From: Scatosoma sp045594025
GTDB lineage: Bacteria; Bacillota; Clostridia; Christensenellales; Borkfalkiaceae
Reading direction: 5' to 3'
DNA length: 63,444 bases
Assembly: GCA_045594025.1 (NCBI GenBank)
Contig: JAZNXS010000041.1
Location: forward strand, 1 to 63,444
The notes below the pieces were generated by a model. The model was not told where the DNA came from. It saw only the letters and a list, made by a program, of their open reading frames with translations, and did not search any database. Positions 1 to 8,841 of the stretch are shown here, in pieces. A program made the position numbers and the translations under genes. Numbering within the stretch: position 1 is the stretch's first letter; every line of letters starts with the position of its first letter.

Positions 1-654
1 GGGGTTGTCCCAAGAACGGAATACTGCCTTAACAGCTTCGAAGAGCTGTTCTTTCGGATCGGTAGGGAAATCCTTACCAATCTTTGCCTTGTATTCAGCC
101 TTGAATTGGCTCGCAAGCGTGTTAAGGTCTTCAGCCGTAAGATCTACGTCCTGCGTAACGCCCTTCTTTTCTTTCATTTCGTCAATGAGCTTTTCAAAGT
201 ACTTCTTACCGACTTCCATAACGACGTCCGAGAACATCTGGATGAAACGGCGGTAACAGTCCCAAGCCCAACGGGGGTTGCCCGATTTTGCAGCAAGCGT
301 TTCTACTACTTCTTCATTCAAACCGAGATTGAGGATCGTGTCCATCATACCAGGCATGGAAGCGCGAGCGCCGGAACGTACGGATACAAGCAAAGGATTT
401 TCCTTGTCGCCGAACTTCATACCGCAGATGTTTTCCATCTTTTCGATATTTTCCATGATTTCTGCCTGAATGTCTGCATTGATCATCTTGCCGTCTTCAT
501 AATACTGCGTGCAAGCTTCCGTCGAAATCGTGAAGCCCTGGGGAACGGGAAGACCGATATTCGTCATTTCCGCAAGGTTTGCACCCTTACCGCCGAGGAT
601 CTCACGCATCTTTGCGTTGCCTTCAGTGAAGAGATAGCAATACTTTTTTGCCAT
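1..654 (-). CDS. ppdK: Pyruvate phosphate dikinase, N-terminal part
   Basis: The enzyme interconverts pyruvate, ATP and Pi with PEP, AMP and PPi in the cytoplasm, linking glycolysis and gluconeogenesis in anaerobes. The 218 visible residues start at the ATG ending at 654, behind a GGAGG site. They match the family's ATP-grasp nucleotide-binding region: GGKGANLAEM at about residues 21-30 and SVRSGARASMPGMMDTILNL at about 91-110. The window edge cuts the gene, so the phospho-His and PEP-binding domains lie outside. A sigma-A promoter and a foldable leader lie upstream. The family assignment is secure because of the near-invariant N-terminal motifs. Confidence 0.96.
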   Translation of the reverse strand, partial: MAKKYCYLFTEGNAKMREILGGKGANLAEMTNIGLPVPQGFTISTEACTQYYEDGKMINADIQAEIMENIEKMENICGMKFGDKENPLLVSVRSGARASMPGMMDTILNLGLNEEVVETLAAKSGNPRWAWDCYRRFIQMFSDVVMEVGKKYFEKLIDEMKEKKGVTQDVDLTAEDLNTLASQFKAEYKAKIGKDFPTDPKEQLFEAVKAVFRSWDNP

Positions 655-703
655 AATTTTTATTTCCTCCAAGTTGATTTTTTCTATTTCTCGTTTTTTA
701 ACC

Positions 704-771
704 GCAAAAAGCTCCGCGCCCAACCTTTTTCGCTGTTTTTGGGCGTGAAGAATAAATTATGCGCTTTTTGC
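704..771 (-). promoter_or_regulatory. Nested hairpin in the ppdK leader
   Basis: A 9-bp perfect outer stem (704-712 with 763-771) encloses a second 5-bp stem (717-721 with 741-745). It lies between the promoter and the ribosome binding site. I do not recognise it as a known riboswitch; a role in translation or mRNA stability is inference. Confidence 0.4.
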
Positions 772-779
772 CATATTCC

Positions 780-808
780 ATTTTAATATAATTCGCAAGA
801 AATATCAA
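780..808 (-). promoter_or_regulatory. Sigma-A promoter of ppdK
   Basis: On the minus strand, TTGATA (803-808) and TAAAAT (780-785) are separated by 17 bp. This gives a transcript with a leader of roughly 120 nt before ppdK. Confidence 0.7.
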
Positions 809-920
809 GCCTTTCCGCCGTGCTTTTTCATATTTTTTCGCAAAACTTTGAAATTTTTTCATTTATTTTACAAGAAAAACGGGTTATAAGCTTTATTGTA
901 AATCCCTCGCGAAAAGCATT

Positions 921-1721
921 TTACTCCGTCTTTGTTTGCTCCGCAGCGGAAACGGCTGTTTCTTCAAAGGAAAGTATTTCCTCTTTTTCCGCTTTTAAAT
1001 CAGGCAATTCCATAGTTTCCGCATGCTTAGGCGTGGAGAGCTTCATAAGCAGGGCTCCCGTCTGCATACCCAACGTTAATACGACCAACACCCCAAGCAG
1101 GTATGCGATGAACGTCGCTTCAAACGTTCCGAATATGTCGATCATGTAAATGCCATAATTCCCATAAGGGTCCATACCGAAGTGCCCCTTTCGGAAAACG
1201 TAATTCAAAAATACACCGAAAAGAATCGCCGAATACATGAATATAAGCGATTGCACCCAACGCTTAAAATCCAACTTGACTTGCTGTGTCAAAATCAAAT
1301 AAATGCCGAATAATGCTGCCAACATGTGGCAAAGCGCTTCCCCCGTGTGTACCAACGTAGCCTCGGTGTGATAGTCAACCAAGTAAGAATATTCCGTGGC
1401 AAAAAACATCGCCAAGAACATACCGAACCATAAAAAAGCGATCGCGGAATAGGCGAATTCTTTTACTTTATCCCGCATCATAAACGTAAACGGAATCACC
1501 GTAAAAATAAACGGACTGATATTACCAAGCGTTTTAAACCCCTTATCTAGCCAGCCTTTCTCGTACATACCTATATTCCAAAGAAAATAAAATATAACGT
1601 CTACTACGGCAAATAAAACGTTAAAAACCCTCGTATTGATTGTTTTTCGATATAAACAGATCAGGGTAAGACTCATGAAAAATATCACTGTCAGGATCCC
1701 CAACATCAACATCATATCCAT
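921..1721 (-). CDS. Multi-pass integral membrane protein, unknown function
   Basis: This 266-aa protein has about seven hydrophobic segments and an acidic, Glu-rich cytoplasmic-type tail from about residue 235. Conserved-looking polar patches such as HTGEALCH (about residues 127-134) sit inside a membrane region. The topology loosely recalls YwaF/TMEM164-type proteins, but I see no decisive motif. It follows the leucine-rich-repeat protein by only 12 bp and is probably co-transcribed from the promoter at 2900-2928. I do not assign a function. Confidence 0.8.
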   Translation of the reverse strand: MDMMLMLGILTVIFFMSLTLICLYRKTINTRVFNVLFAVVDVIFYFLWNIGMYEKGWLDKGFKTLGNISPFIFTVIPFTFMMRDKVKEFAYSAIAFLWFGMFLAMFFATEYSYLVDYHTEATLVHTGEALCHMLAALFGIYLILTQQVKLDFKRWVQSLIFMYSAILFGVFLNYVFRKGHFGMDPYGNYGIYMIDIFGTFEATFIAYLLGVLVVLTLGMQTGALLMKLSTPKHAETMELPDLKAEKEEILSFEETAVSAAEQTKTE

Positions 1722-1733
1722 ACGCTATACCCC

Positions 1734-2867
1734 TTATGCAGCGTTACTTTTTTGGGATTCCGTGCTTGCTATTTCCTCAGAAGTATCTTGCGTTTTCGAT
1801 TCACCTATCGTTACGTCAAGCTTGCCTATACCTGGAAACTCCTCTTTCTCTAATCGCCCGATAATATCCGGATTAATCGGTTTAAAGGGCGGAAATTCCA
1901 TGGTTGGATATTCAACGTCAAATACCAACAGTGTGTTGACAAAAGCATTTACACCCACAGATTCAAACTCGACCGTTGTGGGCACCGTAAGTTCCGCCAA
2001 CTGTGTGCAATTATAAAACGCATGCGCCCCAATACTTTCTAACCCTTCATTTAAAACTACTTTTTCCAAAGCCGTACAATCGCGGAAACAAGAATCCCCT
2101 AAAGAGAGCACACTCATAGGGATCTCCATCTCTTTCAAAGAGGTACAGCCTCTAAACGTATTCGCGCCAACACCTGCCAATGTTTCGGGGAGACTCACCT
2201 CCTCTAACCCCTTGCAATTATAAAAAGCTCCTTCCCCTAAGTCTTTTAAGTCGAGAGGCAACGCTATCGACTTCAAAGCAGTACATCCTTTAAAAGCATT
2301 CTTACCAATAATCGCTACCGTTTCGGGCAACTCAATCGACTCCAACGAGGTGCAACCGGCAAAGGCATTTTCGCCAATCGTTAAAAGTCCCTCCAAAAGA
2401 TAAATACTTGTGATTCCCGTACAATTTTGGAATGCGCCAGCCTCAATACCCAGCACTTTCATAGAACCGTTGTACGCGCCGATATAAACATCCCCTTGCA
2501 AACCGCTGAAACACCCCGAAATCGTACAATAGTTGCTATTCGGCATAATATTATATTCAATTCCGTAAGAAGTTTCGTACTCCCAAATCGCTTCTACTAC
2601 CGTATCTTTGGTAACACTGCTATAAGAGCCACTCCACTTCAAGAAATAGCACCCCTCTTTCGTCGCCTGCGGCGGCGTAGCATTTTGCCCTTGCGTTACC
2701 CTTTGAACGGTATCTCCACTAAGCAAAGTACCGCCGTTTAAATCAAACGTTACCGTATACTGTTTTTTCCCTGCAAAGAAAATCAGCACAAGCATGAGCG
2801 CAATAGCAAGAAATTCTACGCCCAAGATAATAAACACTTTCAGTTTATGCTTCGTTTTCATCTTCAT
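1734..2867 (-). CDS. Membrane-anchored BspA-type leucine-rich-repeat surface protein
   Basis: The 377-aa protein has one N-terminal transmembrane segment (about residues 10-29) with a short Lys-rich cytoplasmic end. An InlB-type beta-grasp repeat follows (YTVTFDLNGGTLLSGD, about residues 37-52). Then come about seven tandem repeats of roughly 23 residues with the pattern IGxNAFxGCTxLxxIxLPxxV, typical of LRR_5/BspA proteins. Such proteins are surface-exposed and usually bind proteins or glycans; no ligand can be read from the sequence. The start has an AAGGGGG site and an upstream consensus promoter. Confidence 0.88.
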   Translation of the reverse strand: MKMKTKHKLKVFIILGVEFLAIALMLVLIFFAGKKQYTVTFDLNGGTLLSGDTVQRVTQGQNATPPQATKEGCYFLKWSGSYSSVTKDTVVEAIWEYETSYGIEYNIMPNSNYCTISGCFSGLQGDVYIGAYNGSMKVLGIEAGAFQNCTGITSIYLLEGLLTIGENAFAGCTSLESIELPETVAIIGKNAFKGCTALKSIALPLDLKDLGEGAFYNCKGLEEVSLPETLAGVGANTFRGCTSLKEMEIPMSVLSLGDSCFRDCTALEKVVLNEGLESIGAHAFYNCTQLAELTVPTTVEFESVGVNAFVNTLLVFDVEYPTMEFPPFKPINPDIIGRLEKEEFPGIGKLDVTIGESKTQDTSEEIASTESQKSNAA

Positions 2868-2899
2868 AGCCGTTCCCCCTTCGATTGAAATTTTTTCTT

Positions 2900-2928
2900 A
2901 TTATATCATATTCCCTTTCGATTTACAA
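2900..2928 (-). promoter_or_regulatory. Sigma-A promoter for the LRR-membrane protein operon
   Basis: Minus strand TTGTAA (2923-2928), a 17-bp spacer, and a perfect TATAAT (2900-2905), about 35 bp upstream of the LRR gene start. Confidence 0.75.
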
Positions 2929-3054
2929 CGAGTAATCATTCTTTTTTGTGTTCATTGTGTGAAAATTGACAAAATGTGACAGTTTTTGCGTATCATTGTA
3001 CGAGTTTTGGAATATACAAGCTATCTATGTACGCGTCGAAAGCGTAAGGCACAC

Positions 3055-3083
3055 AAAAAAGACGGAAATTTCCCGTCTTTTTT
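3055..3083 (-). terminator. Rho-independent terminator after the PHP gene
   Basis: An 11-bp stem (3055-3065 with 3073-3083) carries A-rich and T-rich flanks, just past the PHP-domain gene stop. The symmetry would let it work in both directions. Confidence 0.8.
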
Positions 3084-3099
3084 CTATGCGCTATTTCAT

Positions 3100-3948
3100 T
3101 TACCGAACGTCCTCTTTCAACCTTTCAAAAAACGACGTGGGAATTTTCAAATTCCCCTTGCCCGTTCCGATGGCAACGCCGGGACGTCTTGCGCCATGGA
3201 AGTCGCTGCCACCGCTTTCCTTTATTCCGTATTCTTTTGCGATTATTTTCGCCGTTTGTTCGGTTTTTAAGTCGTAGGTCTGGTACAGCGTTTCCATGCC
3301 GTGAAGACCGTATTTTACGGCTTTTTCGAGGAATGTGCGAAGTTCCGCCTCGTCCAAATTTAAAAAGGAATGGGCAAGCACGGAAACCGCGCCGATTTCA
3401 CGGATAAACCCGATGGTTTCAAACACGTCTAAGCGCTTGGGCTGTTGATAGAACGCGCCTTGCTTGGAGAGCAATTCCTTAAACGCCTCGTTCACGGAAG
3501 AAACGTAGCCTTTCCGCATCAATGCCGCCGCAATATGCACACGGTTGACGTGCTGAAGAGGGGTTTCCGCAACGACGTCGTCGTAATCGATGTCGTAGCC
3601 TGCCTTTCTCAAACCGTCTACAAGGCGCATGTTGCTTTCGACCTTCCGTTGCATCATGGGCGCAACCAGTTCCATGACCTGCGAATAATGTTGCGGCTTT
3701 AAAAAGAGGGCAACGATATGCAATTCGACGTCACCGTAGTCGGTGGAAAATTCCGTCCCTGCAATCCCCTCTACCTGCGTACCTTGCGCCGCGCGTAAAA
3801 ATTCGGGCACACCCGACACCGTGTTATGGTCGGTAAGCGCAAGCGCGGACAAGCCCTTCTTTTCGGCTTCGAGAATGAGCTCCGTCGGCGTATACGTACC
3901 GTCGGAATAGATAGAATGTGTGTGTAAATCGCAATATTCTCTCATCAT
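3100..3948 (-). CDS. PHP-domain phosphoesterase
   Basis: The 282-aa protein belongs to the PHP metal-dependent phosphoesterase family (YciV/RNase AM type, or a 3',5'-nucleotide bisphosphatase); the exact substrate is not readable. Metal-binding motifs are complete: DLHTHSIYSDG (residues 7-17), LTDHN (38-42), a glutamate/histidine pair near 75-85, VLAHS in the middle, and GGSDFHG near the C terminus. The length is normal for the family. It starts six bases after the lipoprotein gene stop, behind only a weak AAAGGT site, so translational coupling is likely. Confidence 0.9.
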   Translation of the reverse strand: MMREYCDLHTHSIYSDGTYTPTELILEAEKKGLSALALTDHNTVSGVPEFLRAAQGTQVEGIAGTEFSTDYGDVELHIVALFLKPQHYSQVMELVAPMMQRKVESNMRLVDGLRKAGYDIDYDDVVAETPLQHVNRVHIAAALMRKGYVSSVNEAFKELLSKQGAFYQQPKRLDVFETIGFIREIGAVSVLAHSFLNLDEAELRTFLEKAVKYGLHGMETLYQTYDLKTEQTAKIIAKEYGIKESGGSDFHGARRPGVAIGTGKGNLKIPTSFFERLKEDVR

Positions 3949-3954
3949 AATTTT

Positions 3955-4596
3955 TTAAAAAACCTTTAAATCGTTGATTTTCTTTACGTATTCCGTTTCA
4001 TTGATTCCGAAACGGTTGAAATATGCCACCTCGGAGAGTGGATACACCCCCGTATCGTGCGCATGGAAGCTTTCGTAGACAATATTGAACGTTTCAGGGT
4101 TGTAAATGACCTTATCGATTGTGGAATATCCCACGTAGCCGTCGCCGTATATTTCGTATTCGTCCGCAAACACGATTTCCTGATACCCTGCCGCATAGTA
4201 AGCGGATTTTTCGTACTTGTTGCGGTTTTCCGATTTTGCCTCTGCGATCAGCATTTGAAATTGCTCCTCAGAGACGGTGATATCCAAAAACACCTCGTAG
4301 CAGGTATCAAAATATTCATAGCGTGTATGGGAATAGGAATTCACGGTGTAATCGGAGATTTCTTCAGGGAAATAGCCGATTTCCGTCTCGATATGCGTTT
4401 CAAAATTACCGTACTCGGCAGGATCGGTAACGTAATACGTACCAGTGCCACCCATCATCATGAGGAATACGAATGCCAAAGGCAACGATTGACAACCGCT
4501 GGAAATCAACGGGCCAAAAATGATCGGTGCCCCATAGCAACCGCTGAATAAAAATGTACAGCCGAGCGCCAAAAGAATGGATAAGCATTTCTTCAT
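3955..4596 (-). CDS. Small lipoprotein, unknown function
   Basis: The 213-aa protein starts at the ATG ending at 4596, chosen for its AGGAGGTGGG site directly upstream; a longer frame exists but lacks a site. It has a signal peptide and a lipobox ending in LFSGC (Cys20), so it should be tethered to the outer face of the membrane. A hydrophobic stretch near residues 33-45 (PLAFVFLMMMGG) may be a second membrane segment. The rest is mixed alpha/beta with no motif I recognise. A TATAAT-like -10 box lies at 4615-4620. Confidence 0.8.
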   Translation of the reverse strand: MKKCLSILLALGCTFLFSGCYGAPIIFGPLISSGCQSLPLAFVFLMMMGGTGTYYVTDPAEYGNFETHIETEIGYFPEEISDYTVNSYSHTRYEYFDTCYEVFLDITVSEEQFQMLIAEAKSENRNKYEKSAYYAAGYQEIVFADEYEIYGDGYVGYSTIDKVIYNPETFNIVYESFHAHDTGVYPLSEVAYFNRFGINETEYVKKINDLKVF

Positions 4597-5102
4597 AACC
4601 CACCTCCTATTGCTATTATAGCATATATTTTTGAAAAAGTCTTGCATTTTACAAACATTGTAAACAAAAACGGAGAGCCGAAAGGCTGCCTGTCTTAACG
4701 GAGCAATAACCAAAAAGCCGAATAGGACAACAATTTAATATGAGCAATAGTGTTTTTACTCATTTGAACAAAAGTGAACACTAGTTAAAGGCTATTATGC
4801 TTTAAGTGAATTTAAGAAAAAGGCATTGCAAAAAAATTCTGCAATGCCTTTTTCTACTACAGCAATGAAAGAAATCCTCAAAAGAAAGGAATGAGTTCTG
4901 CCGGTACAAAACTCATTCACAAACTTAATAGTTCTCTCTGAATTTTGGGTTCGCTCTTCAATAGATGCTCTATATCGTATTCTTTGGTTTTTAATTCACC
5001 ACGTTAAACAATCATTAACGATGCTTGCTGCTTTGTACAAGCAGCTCCGCACGGTCATTCTTCCACCGCAATTTTATTTTCTCCTTATCATTGTGTATTG
5101 CT
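4597..5102. other. 506-bp intergenic region
   Basis: It holds a clear terminator (4817-4853), a second 9-bp inverted repeat (4889-4897 with 4910-4918), and a small hairpin near 5028-5043. I see no credible coding frame. It separates the end of the long glycan operon from the downstream lipoprotein gene. Confidence 0.6.
4817..4853 (-). terminator. Strong terminator downstream of the glycan operon
   Basis: A perfect 14-bp stem (4817-4830 with 4840-4853) has a 9-nt loop and A/T-rich outer ends. It is the first convincing terminator after the 27-kb co-directional cluster. Confidence 0.8.
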
Positions 5103-5558
5103 TTAGTTTTTCAATACTATTTTATCTTCGAACAGTTTTTCAAATTCTTCTATCGTACCTTCTACGATCAGGTCTTTTTGGCAAATGCAGTTAAATATTC
5201 TTGTCGGTGAATATATTTTTATATCAAAAAAAGAACCATAATCTAAAACTTTTTGCACTTCTTCTATATTACAAATCCTACAATTCGCTCGCGATTCGAT
5301 TTGTATTTCTTCACCATCAATAGTTATTCTTGTGGGATAATACTCTTTGTGCGACAATAATAATATTAAAAAAGGGCATATTGATGTTAAAATAGAAATA
5401 ATTAAAAAATCATATATTTGGAAATAAACGACAATAAAAATACTGGGTACTCCTAAAAAGATAAACATTGTACTAAACAGTTTACATATTCTCTTTATCA
5501 TTTTTTTAAATAAAAATTTTCTTGACAAATTATCAGTAACACCTGAAAAACAAATCAT
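5103..5558 (-). CDS. Two-TM protein with a PH-like (YcxB-type) domain
   Basis: The 151-aa protein is read from the ATG ending at 5558, behind an AAGGAAAG site; an earlier in-frame start overlaps the mannosidase gene. Two transmembrane segments (about residues 27-45 and 48-68) precede a beta-rich domain with the pattern RITIDGEEIQIE, then an amphipathic helix at the C terminus. This layout resembles bacterial PH-like/YcxB proteins, whose role is unknown. It is more AT-rich than its neighbours and follows the mannosidase by 16 bp, so it may be co-transcribed. Confidence 0.65.
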   Translation of the reverse strand: MICFSGVTDNLSRKFLFKKMIKRICKLFSTMFIFLGVPSIFIVVYFQIYDFLIISILTSICPFLILLLSHKEYYPTRITIDGEEIQIESRANCRICNIEEVQKVLDYGSFFDIKIYSPTRIFNCICQKDLIVEGTIEEFEKLFEDKIVLKN

Positions 5559-5574
5559 TATATCTTTCCTTTTT

Positions 5575-7251
5575 TTATTTAATAATAAAGCCTTTTTCCG
5601 AAAGCATCTTAGCCTCATAACACAGTGTTTTTACTTCATATTTGCCAAAATTAAGTACACAGCTTTGTCCAAATGCACGACAAGTACACTTCGTTATTTG
5701 CGGTGAATTATTAAAAAGTCGAATTTCCCAAGTATCTTCCGTTGCTTTACGAAGAGAAGTAAGAACAACGTTTGTATTATTCAACAATACAATGCTTTCC
5801 CTCGTTGTCTTTCCTTTTCCATGCGGATACCCATTCAATGCATAAGGCTTTTGTGTAAATTCAATCGCATTCTTTTCCAAACTTTCCCGTTTATCGAGCG
5901 CCAAACGGAACGAGAATGAATGTCTTCCCTTTTCCATATAATCGTTGCAACGTTTATCGTCCACAATTGGCAAATCGTCAATCGGGTGCGCACAATATAT
6001 AGAACCATTAAAGAGCGTCAAATAAAGCGTTCCTTTTTCCACCGAACAACCGCCGATATAATTTGCATATACGCTCAATACGTTTTCACTGTCATCAATT
6101 CCGCAGAATTTCTGCGCGCATTGTTCCCGTTCTCGTTCATACGTTTGCGTACCAAACGCCGTCTGCCCAATAAACGCGCCGTCATTTGCAAACGGAATAG
6201 CGAGCTTTAATCCTTTGCAATCTTCATTCCAAACAGCTTTCACGTCTACGTCGATATACGATTGATTAACATATACCGTATAATAAACGTAAGCATCGGA
6301 ATTTCCCAAAACGTAAACGTTTTCCAAGCGAGTATAAATCTTTCCGCGCTCTACGACTCGACCGACGATTTTGGGTTGCATCGCACGATAATTCGTACCT
6401 ACCGTTTGCATTCCCCAACCCCAAGGATCTTCGTTATCGTCAAAAACGATAGGCATAAAGGCGTTACCGTGAAGTTGCTCTTTCCCGTTCACCGTATAAC
6501 CGCTTAAACAGCCGTTTTCGGGATCGAATTTCGCATTATCAAAGGCAAACTGCTCCGTTCTATCAAGAATGAATTTCTTGCCTTTTTTCGCTGCGATATC
6601 AAATTTCGTTACGGACATGGGTGCCAGTTTTGCCTGAATTGCAACTTTCTTTCTTCTGTCAAAATTGATATTGGAATCTTCTTTCACGATTTGGAAATCT
6701 ACGGGAACTCCCTCTTTCGTGATTTCCAATTCATACCCTTCTGTTTCCGATTGAATGGGGTTCAACATAAAGATTTCCCCTTCGATTACACCATCATATT
6801 CGTAAGGGTGGGGATTAAATACAAACAAGGGATAGGTGTTCGGTTGCACGCGTTCGTATTCGTTCATGAGCGCCATAAACGCTTTCGTAAACGCCTTATC
6901 CAATAGCTCCATCGCATAATCAGCGCGTTGCAAACTACTTTCTTCCCCTACGCGAATGCTCGTTCCCGATAAAATATCGTGAAATTGAATAGCAACCATA
7001 TTTTTTTGAGCTTCCGCAAGCGTTTCCTTAGGATAAGGCACGCCCAATTCTTTATTCGCTACTACGCAAATTTTCTCCGTCAACAATAATTTATTTTCAA
7101 GCTCTGCATATTTTTGTTTAATTCGACTATCGGAAGAATAGCATTTGACGAGTATTGGTTGTAACGCCGCATCATAATTCTGTTTTGGCTCGATTGCGTC
7201 TATAAAAGCTTCTGGCGTACTATGTAAAACTTGGAGACCTTCTTTCGCCAT
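5575..7251 (-). CDS. GH38 alpha-mannosidase, C-terminal part (downstream of in-frame stop)
   Basis: This 558-codon stretch is the continuation, in the same frame, of the upstream GH38 gene after one TAA codon (7252-7254). It holds the family's helical middle region with the zinc-ligand motif QFHDILSGTS (His91 of this part) and the large beta-sandwich C-terminal domains. An ATG directly follows the TAA, so re-initiation is possible, but I see no good Shine-Dalgarno sequence before it. The frame is open throughout, which argues against long-standing decay. Alone it lacks the HxD motif and the nucleophile and cannot be a complete enzyme. Confidence 0.8.
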   Translation of the reverse strand: MAKEGLQVLHSTPEAFIDAIEPKQNYDAALQPILVKCYSSDSRIKQKYAELENKLLLTEKICVVANKELGVPYPKETLAEAQKNMVAIQFHDILSGTSIRVGEESSLQRADYAMELLDKAFTKAFMALMNEYERVQPNTYPLFVFNPHPYEYDGVIEGEIFMLNPIQSETEGYELEITKEGVPVDFQIVKEDSNINFDRRKKVAIQAKLAPMSVTKFDIAAKKGKKFILDRTEQFAFDNAKFDPENGCLSGYTVNGKEQLHGNAFMPIVFDDNEDPWGWGMQTVGTNYRAMQPKIVGRVVERGKIYTRLENVYVLGNSDAYVYYTVYVNQSYIDVDVKAVWNEDCKGLKLAIPFANDGAFIGQTAFGTQTYEREREQCAQKFCGIDDSENVLSVYANYIGGCSVEKGTLYLTLFNGSIYCAHPIDDLPIVDDKRCNDYMEKGRHSFSFRLALDKRESLEKNAIEFTQKPYALNGYPHGKGKTTRESIVLLNNTNVVLTSLRKATEDTWEIRLFNNSPQITKCTCRAFGQSCVLNFGKYEVKTLCYEAKMLSEKGFIIK

Positions 7252-7944
7252 TTATTGTTGAAAAACGGCTATTTCCGAAAGGTCCTTTCTTGACGCGCCG
7301 CCGCCATGATTGCCTACGCCCCAAAGCGCAACGCCTACGTCCTCATTCGCCCAAGGCTGCATTTTTCGTTTAATATCTTCAACTGCCTTTCCAAGCGCAG
7401 AACAATAAATGGTATCGTCTTCACAACGCACCGCTTTAATACTGCTACCATCGAATCCAATCCAATTAAAATGCATTGCAGGAAGCGGCATATATTCTTT
7501 CATAGGACGACAGAATAAGTACCCGTTAAATCCGCATTTCTTTAATATTTGCACCAAGCCTTGGGTATGTCCGAAGGAATCGAAATTCAATGCAACCGTA
7601 GGACGGTAATTGAACTTTTCCTTAAAATATTTCAGTCCCGTTTCGATTTGGCGAACGAAACCTTCTCCGCTTGGAACGTTACAATCAGGTTGCACGTACC
7701 AGCCACCCATAATATGCCATTTCCCCGCCTTTACAAGCTCTTGAATACGCAAAAATAAGACTGGATCGTGTTCTTCAATCCACTCATATAATAGTGCTTC
7801 GTTATGACAGAAAATATAGTCATATTCGTCTGCTAACTCTGCCGCAGAATAAAAAGTAGCCAATGCAGCCGTTGCGCCCTCATTCCAATCCCACTGCCAC
7901 ACGGGATCAAGATGCGCGTTACAAATCAAATGTAATTCCTTCAT
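7252..7944 (-). CDS. GH38 alpha-mannosidase, N-terminal catalytic part
   Basis: GH38 enzymes hydrolyse alpha-linked mannose, often from N-glycans, using a zinc ion. This 230-aa part carries the zinc motif HLDPVW (His11, Asp13) and the nucleophile region ALNFDSFGHTQG (Asp122). It ends in an in-frame TAA after residue 230, exactly where homologues continue into the HSTPEAF-like strand found just downstream. The start has a GAGGT site. Read together, both parts make about 789 codons, a normal GH38 length. It has no signal peptide, so it should act on imported fragments in the cytoplasm. Confidence 0.85.
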   Translation of the reverse strand: MKELHLICNAHLDPVWQWDWNEGATAALATFYSAAELADEYDYIFCHNEALLYEWIEEHDPVLFLRIQELVKAGKWHIMGGWYVQPDCNVPSGEGFVRQIETGLKYFKEKFNYRPTVALNFDSFGHTQGLVQILKKCGFNGYLFCRPMKEYMPLPAMHFNWIGFDGSSIKAVRCEDDTIYCSALGKAVEDIKRKMQPWANEDVGVALWGVGNHGGGASRKDLSEIAVFQQ

Positions 7945-7971
7945 ACTCTTACCTCACTTTTTATTAAAATG

Positions 7972-8832
7972 TTACCTTGCCAACTCCGCAACCCTTTTCA
8001 CTGCATTAAATAAATTTTTATATCCATTAAAAATCTCTTCGTCTGAAAAGGCATTCAAATAATTATACGCCTCTAACGTATAAAATCCACTATACCCTAT
8101 CTTCTTTAATGCTTGTGCTACTTTATAAAAGTCTATTCCCATCGAAAATGGAATTTGATGACAATCATGCCACTTATCGTTATCATGTATATGAAGTGCT
8201 TGCAATTTATCGCCTAACACTTCAATCATGCTAACAGCACTGCTATTCAACCCTTTCATTTCGGCATGTCCTATATCAAGGCACGCAACGAACGCTTCAT
8301 CATTCATTGCCTTCACATGCGCATAAAAGTTTTCTGGCGTTGAACATGCCGCAAAAGTCGCTTGATTTTTTTCAGTATCCCAATTCCACATATTTTCTGT
8401 GGCAATCTTCACGTTACATTCTTTTGCAAAAGATAAAAGTTCGTTAAAAAGTTCTACGTTTTCTTCTACGGTTTTGCTATTATCGGGATGAATTACACAA
8501 ATTTTACCACCAGCTTCCGCCGTACATTCTATTGCACGTTTCAAATACGGGCGCATTGGTAAAGGACTAAGTGGAGTTGGCGCATGAGATTGATTACAAA
8601 TGATACCGTTATCCTCCCCAATGCGCCTTAGCATCCTCACATATGATAAATAATTTGATTTGAGAAGAGGCGACGCGCCTTCGACAACACATTGATTTTT
8701 CCAGTCGTAACCGCACATATCAACCATTGAAAAATCCCAAGCCGTAAAACCCGACTTTGCAATATACTCTATTGCTTTCTCAGCCCCGATACGTTTTGTG
8801 CCTGAGCCTATTTCAGTTGATGTTTTCAACAT
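7972..8832 (-). CDS. Xylose isomerase-like TIM-barrel sugar isomerase/epimerase
   Basis: The 286-aa protein has the fold of the AP endonuclease 2/xylose isomerase-like superfamily, which includes sugar and sugar-phosphate isomerases and epimerases. Likely metal ligands are visible in IATENMWNW, ACLDIGHAEMKG, LHIHDND and FYTLEAYNY. The substrate is not readable; in this cluster it could process mannose, fucose or a derived keto-sugar. It is cytoplasmic, and lies between the SGNH hydrolase and alpha-mannosidase genes with gaps of 9 and 27 bp, so it is co-transcribed. Confidence 0.85.
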   Translation of the reverse strand: MLKTSTEIGSGTKRIGAEKAIEYIAKSGFTAWDFSMVDMCGYDWKNQCVVEGASPLLKSNYLSYVRMLRRIGEDNGIICNQSHAPTPLSPLPMRPYLKRAIECTAEAGGKICVIHPDNSKTVEENVELFNELLSFAKECNVKIATENMWNWDTEKNQATFAACSTPENFYAHVKAMNDEAFVACLDIGHAEMKGLNSSAVSMIEVLGDKLQALHIHDNDKWHDCHQIPFSMGIDFYKVAQALKKIGYSGFYTLEAYNYLNAFSDEEIFNGYKNLFNAVKRVAELAR

Positions 8833-8841
8833 ATTTTCTTT

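Noticed and set aside
106..786. A 226-codon plus-strand ORF over ppdK
   Set aside because: The minus strand encodes the clear PPDK N terminus; this frame is its shadow.
7252..7254. TAA read as a sense codon (recoded genome)
   Set aside because: Other genes here, such as the PHP and RpmE genes, end properly at TAA with normal C termini, so general reassignment is not credible.
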